A stretch of DNA of 13,852 bases from contig NHHO02000027.1 of the NCBI GenBank assembly GCA_002171035.2, positions 1-13,852 on the forward strand, in the 5' to 3' direction. Source of the DNA: Candidatus Pelagibacter sp. TMED165. GTDB taxonomy: Bacteria > Pseudomonadota > Alphaproteobacteria > Pelagibacterales > Pelagibacteraceae. Both the position numbers and the translations under genes were made by a program. The notes beneath the pieces were generated by a model. The model saw only the letters and a program-made list of their open reading frames with translations, had not been told where the DNA came from and made no database searches. Positions 6,842 through 13,852 of this stretch are shown here, in pieces (within the stretch, counting starts at the first letter, position 1; each line of letters starts with the position of its first letter).

Positions 6842-6984
6842 TTAAATTGAATTCCTTTTAGTGTGATTAATAATAAATTTGATAAATTTTTCATAATTAC
6901 TATTATACAAAAAATTTTGGAATTTGCATTAAATTATCTGCCTAATAATGCCTTAAGATAGCCAAATTTTCAGGGTTTAGATAA
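6842..6984. promoter_or_regulatory. Divergent intergenic region rne / mrcA
   Basis: This 143-base region is the longest gene-free stretch in the window. Toward rne, the - strand has a perfect TATAAT (6902-6907) that would give a leader of roughly 50 bases, with an AGGA Shine-Dalgarno at 6853-6856. Toward mrcA, TTGCAT (6924-6929) and TAATAAT (6943-6949) are weak promoter-like words at poor spacing, and AGGG (6972-6975) lies 9 bases before the ATG. I see no small ORF, hairpin terminator or structured RNA. RNase E autoregulates through its leader in E. coli, but a 50-base leader here leaves little room for that structure. Confidence 0.4.
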
Positions 6985-9339
6985 ATGATGGTTATTAAAT
7001 TTTTAAATTTTGCGGTAAAATCAACAATAATTTTTTTTATTGTAATAATATTTATAGCTTTCTCCTCTTTATGGTATTTTTCAGCAGGTTTACCTGATTA
7101 TAAAAAACTTTCAAATTATCAACCGCCCATATCTAGTAGAGTTTATTCAGATGATGGGAAGTTAATTGCTGAATATTCGTTAGAAAAAAGACTTTTTATT
7201 CCCTATGAGTCAATTCCAAATAAAATTGTAAATTCTTTCTTATCAGCAGAAGATAAAAATTTTTTTAAACACCCAGGCATTGATGCAAAAGGCATAATAA
7301 GAGCAACTATAAAAAATATCAAAAATATTACAGGAAACAAGAGGCTTGAAGGAGCCTCTACTATTACACAACAAGTTGCCAAAAATTTTCTTTTAACAAA
7401 TGAGGTATCTTTAAAAAGAAAAGTAAAAGAGGCCATATTAGCATTTAGAATTGAAAGAGCTTACTCAAAAGAGAGAATTTTGGAATTGTATTTAAATCAA
7501 ATATATTTAGGAGAAGGAACTTATGGCATTGCTGCAGCGAGTTTAGAATATTTTGATAAAGCAGTTGAAGATTTAAGTTATGAAGAGGCAGCTTTATTAG
7601 CAGCTTTACCAAAAGCCCCTAGTAAATTTAATCCTTACAAGTATCCCAAAGAAGCTAAATTTAGAAGAAATTTGGTGCTTAAAAATTTACTAGAAAATAA
7701 ATTTATAAGTAAAGATAAATTTAAAGAATTTAAAGCTAATGAAATTAAATTAAAAAAAAGAAAAATTGAAATAATTAACGAGGCAAACTCATATACTGAA
7801 GAAGTAAGGAGAATGATAAAAGAAAAATATGGTTTCAAAAAATTATATTCTGAGGGGTTAAGTATTAAATCTCCTTTAAATATAAATTATCAAATTTACG
7901 CTTTGGAGTCACTTAGAGATGGAATAGAGTCTTATGATAGAAGACATGGCTGGAGAGGGGCAATTACAAATAGATTATCAAATAAAAATTGGAAGAAAGA
8001 TATTAAAAATATTAAACTTGATCCAACTTTAAAATGGAAAATTGCAGAAATTATTGAATTAAATGAAAATGATATATCTTTTAAATTAATCGATAGCAAG
8101 ATAAGTGGAAAGTTATTCTCTAAAAATTTTAAATGGGCTTTTAAAAAAGATTTTAAAAAAGAATTTAAAATTGGTGATTTAATTTACATTAAAAAGGAAA
8201 AAGATGGAGTTTGGAATTTAAAACAATATCCAAAAATTAATGGTGGGATTGTTGCCATCGATCCATTCACAGGTGATGTAAAAGCTTTGGTTGGGGGATT
8301 TAATTTTAAGTCTAGTGAGTTTAACAGGGTCACTCAAGCTAAAAGACAACCCGGATCAGCGTTTAAACCTTTCGTTTATGCTGCAGCTTTAGAAAATGGA
8401 TTTGCACCTAATACAATTGTTTTAGATGCCCCATATATTGCTGAACAAGGAATAGGTTTGAAAAATTGGAAACCAGAGAATTATGGTAAAAAATTTTATG
8501 GACCTTCTACTTTAAGAAAGGGTATCGAATATTCTAGGAATTTAATGACAGTAAGAATTGCAGAGAATTTAGGTTTAGACAAAGTTTTAGACTTATCTAA
8601 TAAATTAGAAATTTACGATGATATTCCAGAACTTTTATCTGTATCTCTAGGATCTGCAGAGACAACATTAATGAATCTTACATCAGCTTACGCTTCATTT
8701 TTAAATGGAGGAAGAAAAATTACACCAACATTAGTGAATAGAATTCAAGACAGAAGAGGAAAAACAATTTACAAGGCTGAAAATAGCAAATGTTATGGTT
8801 GTGACAAGTTTTTAAAAGAGTCTGATGAATTTCCCGTAATTAAACTTCAAGATGATCAAGTCTTAAGCAAAGAGACTGCTTACCAAATTACATCAATCTT
8901 AGAAGGAGTAGTAAGAAGGGGTACTGGAAAAAAATTAAGAGATCTCGGTGTTCCTTTGGGGGGAAAAACTGGAACAACGAATAATAACTACGACGCCTGG
9001 TTTATAGGATTTAGTTCGAATTTACTTGTGGGAGTATATGTGGGATTTGACACTCCAAAATCATTAGGCAAATATGAAACTGGTTCAAAAGCAGCACTTC
9101 CTATTTTTAAAAATTTTATAAAAAAAGCCTTGTATAAGGAAGAATTTAGGAATTTTGATATACCAGAAGGGATATTTTTTGCCCCTCTAAATTATGATAC
9201 GGGAAGAAAAACAAGCTTTGTAGACAAAAAATTAGTTATTGAAGCTTTAAAGTTAAAAGATATAAACAACATAAATAATAAAAATATAATTTCTAATACC
9301 AATTATGATAAATTAATAAAATTTAGGCAATTTTACTAA
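6985..9339 (+). CDS. mrcA: Penicillin-binding protein 1A, bifunctional peptidoglycan synthase
   Basis: This class A PBP polymerises lipid II and crosslinks peptidoglycan; it is anchored in the inner membrane by a single N-terminal segment (about residues 11-33). The glycosyltransferase (GT51) spans about 50-240: catalytic E89 in SAEDKNFF, EGASTITQQVAKN (122-134), and the second glutamate E167 in ERILELYLNQIYLG. An OB-like inserted domain lies at about 320-415. The transpeptidase spans about 420-715 with S458-A-F-K461 (RQPGSAFKPF), S517-R-N519 and K661-T-G663 (GGKTGTT). A CYGC pair occurs at 603-606. The 784 residues are a usual length and all catalytic motifs are intact. Two ATGs stand in tandem (6985, 6988); AGGG at 6972-6975 is 9 bases from the first. 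Its stop overlaps the prfB start as TAATG. Confidence 0.96.
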   Translation: MMVIKFLNFAVKSTIIFFIVIIFIAFSSLWYFSAGLPDYKKLSNYQPPISSRVYSDDGKLIAEYSLEKRLFIPYESIPNKIVNSFLSAEDKNFFKHPGIDAKGIIRATIKNIKNITGNKRLEGASTITQQVAKNFLLTNEVSLKRKVKEAILAFRIERAYSKERILELYLNQIYLGEGTYGIAAASLEYFDKAVEDLSYEEAALLAALPKAPSKFNPYKYPKEAKFRRNLVLKNLLENKFISKDKFKEFKANEIKLKKRKIEIINEANSYTEEVRRMIKEKYGFKKLYSEGLSIKSPLNINYQIYALESLRDGIESYDRRHGWRGAITNRLSNKNWKKDIKNIKLDPTLKWKIAEIIELNENDISFKLIDSKISGKLFSKNFKWAFKKDFKKEFKIGDLIYIKKEKDGVWNLKQYPKINGGIVAIDPFTGDVKALVGGFNFKSSEFNRVTQAKRQPGSAFKPFVYAAALENGFAPNTIVLDAPYIAEQGIGLKNWKPENYGKKFYGPSTLRKGIEYSRNLMTVRIAENLGLDKVLDLSNKLEIYDDIPELLSVSLGSAETTLMNLTSAYASFLNGGRKITPTLVNRIQDRRGKTIYKAENSKCYGCDKFLKESDEFPVIKLQDDQVLSKETAYQITSILEGVVRRGTGKKLRDLGVPLGGKTGTTNNNYDAWFIGFSSNLLVGVYVGFDTPKSLGKYETGSKAALPIFKNFIKKALYKEEFRNFDIPEGIFFAPLNYDTGRKTSFVDKKLVIEALKLKDINNINNKNIISNTNYDKLIKFRQFY

Positions 9340-10428
9340 TGCAAAATTTTGAAAATAAGATATTTGAAGCAAAAAAATTACTTGAAAATATAAGGGGGTA
9401 TCTTTGATAAAAATAAGATATCAACAAAACTTAAAGAATTAGAGCAAATATCCTCATCAAAAGATTTCTATAAAGATCAGAATAGAGTTAAAAAAATAGT
9501 CAAAGAAAAAAAATTTTATCAAGAAATAACATCTTCACAAAATTCAAGCGTGCAAGAAATTGAAAACTTAATTGAACTTCATAAATTAGGCCTAGATGAA
9601 AAAGATCAAGAAGTTATTGAAGACTGTGAAAAGAAGATTGAAAAGATTATACAATCAATAAAAAAAAATGAAATTAAATGTTTTTTATCGGGTGAAAATG
9701 ACAGTTTAAATATTTATCTAGAAATTCATGCAGGAGCGGGAGGAACAGAAAGTCAAGATTGGGCGGATATGCTTAGAAGAATGTATGTTAAATGGTTTGA
9801 TAAAAAAAAATATAAATACCAAATTATAAGTGAACACAAAGGAGAAGAGGCTGGAATAAAATCTTCTACGTTAAAAGTAGATGGGAGCTATTTATATGGT
9901 TTAATGAAAAATGAATCAGGCGTTCATAGACTTGTAAGAATTTCTCCTTTTGATAGCGGCGCAAGAAGACACACTAGTTTCGCGAGTGTTTGGGTATATC
10001 CAGAAATCGACGACAAAATAAATGTTAAGATTGATGAAAAAGATTTAAGAATTGATACTTATCGGTCTAGTGGGGCAGGCGGTCAACATGTTAATACGAC
10101 AGATAGCGCAGTAAGAATCACTCACTTACCTACAAAAATTGTTGTTCAATGTCAAAATGAGAGATCACAACATAAAAATAAGGAAACTTGCTTTAAGATG
10201 CTTAAGGCAAGACTTTACGAATATGAACTTCAAATTAAAGAAAAAGAAAATGAAAAAAATGTAAATAGCAAAACAGATATTGGCTGGGGACACCAAATCA
10301 GATCATATGTATTGCAACCTTATCAGTTGGTTAAGGATTTAAGAAATAAAATTGAAAATCAGAACCCAGAAGATGTTTTAAATGGGAATATTGATCAATT
10401 TATAGAAGCAGGGGTCATTAATAACTAA
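9339..10428 (+). CDS. prfB: Peptide chain release factor 2 (programmed +1 frameshift)
   Basis: RF2 recognises UGA and UAA and triggers peptide release. The gene is read as 9339-9404 joined to 9406-10428. ATG at 9339 gives a 22-codon lead (MQNFENKIFEAKKLLENIRG, then Tyr-Leu) ending at an in-frame TGA (9405-9407); a +1 slip at CTT continues as DKNKISTKLKELEQ. The full product is 362 residues (E. coli 365). By full-protein numbering, SPF (stop-codon recognition) is at 202-204 and GGQ (peptidyl hydrolysis) at 247-249, each 3 below the E. coli positions. The residue before GGQ is Ala, as in most RF2, not the Thr of E. coli K-12. A GTG at 9550 that would open a shorter frame is not the real start. 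The gene is coupled to mrcA (TAATG), and the next gene begins immediately after its stop. Confidence 0.96.
9393..9410 (+). promoter_or_regulatory. RF2 autoregulatory +1 frameshift site
   Basis: AGGGGGTATCTTTGAT (9393-9408) contains the classical elements: an internal Shine-Dalgarno AGGGGG, a 3-base spacer TAT, the slippery CTT codon and the UGA read by RF2 itself. The first 15 bases are identical to the E. coli site. When RF2 is scarce, slow termination at UGA favours slipping into the +1 frame, giving negative feedback. Unusually, the base after UGA is T rather than C, and the next zero-frame codon is TAA (9408-9410), so a second stop readable by RF1 backs up the UGA. Confidence 0.95.
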
Positions 10429-12588
10429 ATGAAAAAATTTTTTATCATTTTATCTATTTCTATATTTTTTCTGCTGTTCGTATTAATGTTTTTTTTATCT
10501 ACTACAGGATATGAAACAAAAAGATTTAATAATTTAATAAATAATAAGTTACAAAATCTAGACAAAAAGGTAACTCTAGACTTAAAAAAAATAAAATTAA
10601 AACTAGATTTAAGAAAAATGAATTTTTTTTTAAGCACAAAAGATCTTGAAGCAAGTTATGATAAAACACCCATTTCTTTTCAACAAGTCAAAATTTATTT
10701 CGATTTAAATTCATTATTAAAGAGAAGTCCAAGAATAAAAAATCTTTATCTTAATACAAAAGTAATTAATGCTGATAACTTTAAAAAATTAGTATTAAAT
10801 ATAAAACCATCAAATTTTAAAAGTTTTATCTTAAATAATTTAAATGATGGAATGATCAAAATAAATTTAAATTCTAATTTTGATAAAGACTTCACACTTC
10901 AAGATTATCAAATTGACGGTTATGTGAGAAAAATTTCTGGTACATTTTTCAAAGATGTCAAAGTGACTGATACAAATTTTATTTTTTCTATTAATCAAAA
11001 TGAAGGAAATCTAGATAAATTAAATGGAAAAATTAATGGCATACCAATTACTAATGGAAATCTGAAGCTAATAAAAGATAAAGATATTGTTGTTAATACC
11101 AATTTTAAAACTAAATTGGATTTAACACATGAAAATCTAAAAAATAAGTTACTTGATAAAAATCTTGATAAGTACAATAAAAATGAATTTTTATTTAAAG
11201 GAAATTTAAATCATAATTTGAATTTAACATTTAATAACACCTATAAATTAAAAGATTATAAGTATGTTGCAAGTGGAAAAGCAAATGATGCAAATTTTAA
11301 AGTCAGAGAAAATATTCAAGTTCCATTCTTAAAAGAAAATTTTAGAATTATTTTTTTTGAAAATACAAATATTAGTGTCAATTTAAATTCCTCTGGTAAA
11401 AAAATAATAAAGCTAAATGGTTTTTATAAGTTGAATACAAAAAATTTACAAAAATTCGACATGCAAATAGACAAGAATCTTTACAATCTAGACATTGAGT
11501 TAAATAATGAAATTATTATTCCGATAATAAATTACACAAAATTAGAAAATGTAAAATCAAAAATAAAAACTAATTTTAAAATAAAAAAGAATTTTGTTGA
11601 TATTAAAAAATTTGTCTATACAGAAAAAGATAACTTAATTGATTTAAATAGTCTCAGATTAGACAAAAATGGAATAATAGAATCTTTTAATGACATAACT
11701 GTAAAAACTTCAAATAATGATTTTAAAATTTCAAAAGATAAAAAAATTGTTGTTTCTGGCAAAAAATTTGATGCCACTAGTCTCTCTAAACTTCTTCAAT
11801 CAGATAATCAGAATGACTCAAGAATTAAAAAATTCTCGAATGAAATTAAAATAGAACTTGATTTAATTAGTACTGGATTAGACAAGAAAATTAAAAATTT
11901 TAACTTAATAGGAAATCTGTATAAAGGAAGTCCAATAAAGATTAATGCCAAAGGAGAATTTGATGATGGAAAGTTTTTAGACATTTCGCTAAAAAAAGAT
12001 AAAAACTCTAACAAAAAATATCTTGAAATTTACTCAGATTTTCCAGAGCCACTTTTAAAAGAATACAAGTTTTTCAAAGGTCTTTCTGGGGGTAAAATGC
12101 TTTACAATTCTGTTTATGATACTAATGAAAGTGTTTCTGCTTTAACCATAGAGGACTTTAAGGTTGTCAATGCTCCAGGATTTGTCAAACTCCTTTCACT
12201 TGCAGATTTTGGTGGTATGGCTGACTTAGTTTCAGGTAAAGGATTGACATTTGACAGGTTAGAAATAAATTTTACGAAAAATAAAAGATTACTTAAGTTG
12301 GAGGAGTTATATGCTATTGGACCAAGTATTTCCGTATTAATGGAGGGTTATGTTGAAGGCTCAACTGGATTAGTGAGTTTAAGAGGGACAATGGTACCAG
12401 CTAAAAATTTAAATAAATTTTTATCAAAAATACCTGTAGTTGGTGATATTTTAATTCCAAAAGAAGTTGGAGAGGGTTTGTTTGGAGTTAGTTTTAAAAT
12501 GAAAGGGCCTAAAGGCAAAATTAAAACCACAGTGAATCCCATTAAAACTCTAACTCCTAGATTCATTCAAAAGGCCATAGGAAAATAA
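10429..12588 (+). CDS. AsmA/YhdP-like (DUF3971-type) envelope protein
   Basis: A 719-residue protein with an N-terminal membrane anchor (about residues 4-24, FFIILSISIFFLLFVLMFF) and a long periplasmic region rich in Lys/Asn and alternating beta-strand patterns. The first 550 or so residues are weakly conserved. The C-terminal 140 residues carry the recognisable AsmA-like signature: APGFVKLLSLADFGGMADLVSGKG, LTFDRLEINF, AIGPSISVLMEGYV, LRGTMVPAKNLNKFLSKIPVVGDIL, GEGLFGVSFKMKGP and a VNPIKTLTPRF end. AsmA-like and YhdP proteins are thought to bridge the periplasm and help move phospholipids to the outer membrane; applying that here is inference. Its ATG directly abuts the prfB stop (TAAATG), so it probably belongs to the mrcA-prfB transcript. 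It ends 3 bases from the convergent tyrS stop. Confidence 0.85.
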   Translation: MKKFFIILSISIFFLLFVLMFFLSTTGYETKRFNNLINNKLQNLDKKVTLDLKKIKLKLDLRKMNFFLSTKDLEASYDKTPISFQQVKIYFDLNSLLKRSPRIKNLYLNTKVINADNFKKLVLNIKPSNFKSFILNNLNDGMIKINLNSNFDKDFTLQDYQIDGYVRKISGTFFKDVKVTDTNFIFSINQNEGNLDKLNGKINGIPITNGNLKLIKDKDIVVNTNFKTKLDLTHENLKNKLLDKNLDKYNKNEFLFKGNLNHNLNLTFNNTYKLKDYKYVASGKANDANFKVRENIQVPFLKENFRIIFFENTNISVNLNSSGKKIIKLNGFYKLNTKNLQKFDMQIDKNLYNLDIELNNEIIIPIINYTKLENVKSKIKTNFKIKKNFVDIKKFVYTEKDNLIDLNSLRLDKNGIIESFNDITVKTSNNDFKISKDKKIVVSGKKFDATSLSKLLQSDNQNDSRIKKFSNEIKIELDLISTGLDKKIKNFNLIGNLYKGSPIKINAKGEFDDGKFLDISLKKDKNSNKKYLEIYSDFPEPLLKEYKFFKGLSGGKMLYNSVYDTNESVSALTIEDFKVVNAPGFVKLLSLADFGGMADLVSGKGLTFDRLEINFTKNKRLLKLEELYAIGPSISVLMEGYVEGSTGLVSLRGTMVPAKNLNKFLSKIPVVGDILIPKEVGEGLFGVSFKMKGPKGKIKTTVNPIKTLTPRFIQKAIGK

Positions 12589-12591
12589 GTA

Positions 12592-13830
12592 TTAAATAAA
12601 TTTAATTAAATAATGTCTTTTTTTACCTACAGAAATTTTAATATAACTTGATTCTTCTAAGTCGCTATGCCTCACCTCTCTTCTAACATCTTCCAAAATA
12701 ATATCGTTTATTTTAAGACCTTTATTTTCAATTATTCTTCTAGCCTCACTTTTTGAAGAAATAATATTATTAGATGCAAGTAAATTTAAAATATTTAATC
12801 CTTTGTCAATTTCGCTCTTTTTTATTTTGACTTCTGGTAAATTTTTACCAATTGACCTATTTTCAAAAGTATCCTTTGCTGTAGACGCAGAGTCCTCTGC
12901 AGATTTTTTACCGTGTAAAATTGTAGTGCATTGATTAGCTAATATTATCTTTAATTTATTGATATTTTTTTCATTTTTAATTAAATCATCTATTTGTGAT
13001 GTTTCTATTTCAGTAAAAAATTTTAAAAATCTTTCAACATCAGAGTCTTCTGTATTTCTCCAAAACTGCCAATAGTCATAAGGTGAATAAAATTTTTTAT
13101 TCAACCAAATTGCACCTTTTTCTGTTTTGCCCATTTTGGCACCCGAAGCTAGAGTTATAAGAGGAGTGGTGCAGCCATATGCATCTTTTTGCAAAGTTCT
13201 TCTTATCAATTCAACTCCATTTATAATGTTGCCCCACTGATCTGAGCCACCTAATTGTAAAATGCAATTATTTTTTTTATATAATTGTAAAAAATCATAA
13301 GCTTGAAGTATCATATAATTAAATTCCATATAACTTAAAGAGTGTTCTCTTTCCAATCTTAATTTGACACTGTCGAAAGATAGCATTTTATTAATTGTAA
13401 AATGTTTCCCTATATCTCTTAGAAAAGAAATATAGTTTAAGTCTTTTAGCCAAGTATAATTATTTACAAATATAGGAGACGTCTTCATATTTTCAGTCTT
13501 AAGATATTTTTTTAAAACAAGCTCAATACTTTTAATATTTTTCTCAATTTCATTTTCATCTAAAATTTTTCGTGTTTTATCTTTTCCTGATGGATCTCCT
13601 ATCCTAGTTGTTCCTCCACCTAGCAAAACAATCGGCTGGTGACCATGTTTTTGCAACTGCCTCAAACACATGATTTGTAACAAACTACCCACATGTAGAC
13701 TTTGAGCAGTACAGTCAAATCCTATATACCCTTTGATACTTTCTTTATTTAATAGATTTGAAAGTTCTACTTCATCTGTACACTGATAGAAAAAGCCTCT
13801 GTCTTTAAATTCTCTTATAAAATCATTCAT
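12592..13830 (-). CDS. tyrS: Tyrosyl-tRNA synthetase
   Basis: This class I enzyme charges tRNA-Tyr with tyrosine in the cytoplasm. The 412 residues are a normal length. The Rossmann catalytic domain shows GYIGFDCTAQSLHVGSL (34-50) with Y35 and the HIGH-type motif HVGS (46-49), then LLGGGTTRIGDPSGK (69-83), YMILQAYDF (172-180) and LQLGGSDQWGNI (191-202) for tyrosine binding. The KMSKS-type loop is KMGKT (232-236), close to the KFGKT of the eubacterial TyrS group. The anticodon-binding helical region follows, then an S4 RNA-binding domain (about 345-412: SKSEARRIIENKGLKIND). All motifs are intact. No clear Shine-Dalgarno precedes the ATG; only 22 bases of upstream sequence are in the window. 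Confidence 0.97.
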   Translation of the reverse strand: MNDFIREFKDRGFFYQCTDEVELSNLLNKESIKGYIGFDCTAQSLHVGSLLQIMCLRQLQKHGHQPIVLLGGGTTRIGDPSGKDKTRKILDENEIEKNIKSIELVLKKYLKTENMKTSPIFVNNYTWLKDLNYISFLRDIGKHFTINKMLSFDSVKLRLEREHSLSYMEFNYMILQAYDFLQLYKKNNCILQLGGSDQWGNIINGVELIRRTLQKDAYGCTTPLITLASGAKMGKTEKGAIWLNKKFYSPYDYWQFWRNTEDSDVERFLKFFTEIETSQIDDLIKNEKNINKLKIILANQCTTILHGKKSAEDSASTAKDTFENRSIGKNLPEVKIKKSEIDKGLNILNLLASNNIISSKSEARRIIENKGLKINDIILEDVRREVRHSDLEESSYIKISVGKKRHYLIKFI

Positions 13831-13852
13831 AATTTAGTATTTTCAATATACA
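13831..13852 (-). promoter_or_regulatory. Upstream sequence of tyrS (partial)
   Basis: On the - strand the 22 bases before the tyrS ATG are purely A+T-rich apart from one G and one C, with no purine-rich Shine-Dalgarno. Any promoter or T-box-like leader would lie beyond the window edge, so nothing more can be said. Confidence 0.2.

Noticed and set aside
6842..6984. Structured RNA or small gene in the longest intergenic region
   Set aside because: No hairpin, tRNA-like fold, G+C-rich segment or small ORF with a ribosome site is visible; the content fits two divergent promoters and leaders.
9340..9549. Apparent 210-base gap or a broken prfB with a GTG start at 9550
   Set aside because: The ATG at 9339 plus a +1 slip at the canonical AGGGGGTATCTTTGA site gives a full-length RF2 with SPF and GGQ at the expected positions, so this is programmed, not a pseudogene or sequencing error.
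1..13852. CRISPR array, insertion sequence, prophage, toxin-antitoxin or defence genes
   Set aside because: No regularly spaced repeats, terminal inverted repeats, transposase or integrase motifs were seen; every sizeable gene is accounted for by a chromosomal core family apart from the NrdJ-like protein.

Overview
The window is a very A+T-rich, extremely compact stretch of bacterial chromosome. By the gene bounds chosen here, only about 300 of 13,852 bases lie outside genes. The gene families point to an alphaproteobacterium: an NDUFA12-type complex I accessory subunit beside a DUF2155 protein, an aroQ-accB-accC operon, and RNase E, penicillin-binding protein 1A and RF2 grouped together. The low G+C, the Lys/Asn-rich proteins, the short or overlapping gene junctions and the lean gene set suggest a streamlined marine lineage of the SAR11/Pelagibacterales type. 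That placement is inference from composition and recalled gene order, not from a search.

Layout, left to right. Bases 1-41 hold the last codons of a rightward gene that runs in from outside. A leftward gene (38-865) encodes an orphan protein resembling the C-terminal TSCPD-type domain of B12-dependent ribonucleotide reductase NrdJ, without the catalytic part. Across a 94-base divergent promoter region come the rightward NDUFA12-family gene and an overlapping DUF2155 periplasmic protein. These converge on the leftward operon aroQ-accB-accC (shikimate pathway plus the biotin carboxylase and biotin carrier of acetyl-CoA carboxylase). Divergent from aroQ is thiS-thiG (thiamine thiazole synthesis), which converges on rne (RNase E). 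Across a 143-base gap, a rightward run mrcA (PBP1A) - prfB (RF2) - AsmA/YhdP-like protein has junctions of TAATG and TAAATG and is likely one transcript. It converges on tyrS (tyrosyl-tRNA synthetase), which fills the right end.

prfB must be read through a programmed +1 frameshift at 9405; the gene starts at 9339 and spans what would otherwise look like a gap before 9550. Three convergent gene pairs end on the same shared TTAA tetranucleotide, leaving no room for intergenic terminators. RNase E has intact catalytic aspartates but not a single cysteine, so it lacks the Zn-link of the classical enzyme.

This is housekeeping core genome. I see no mobile element, CRISPR array, defence island, tRNA, rRNA or large unexplained region, and no clear new multi-gene system. 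The items most worth a second look are the orphan NrdJ-like protein, the cysteine-free RNase E, and the small sequence economies (shared stops, a Shine-Dalgarno built into the ThiS Gly tail, tandem stops at the RF2 frameshift).
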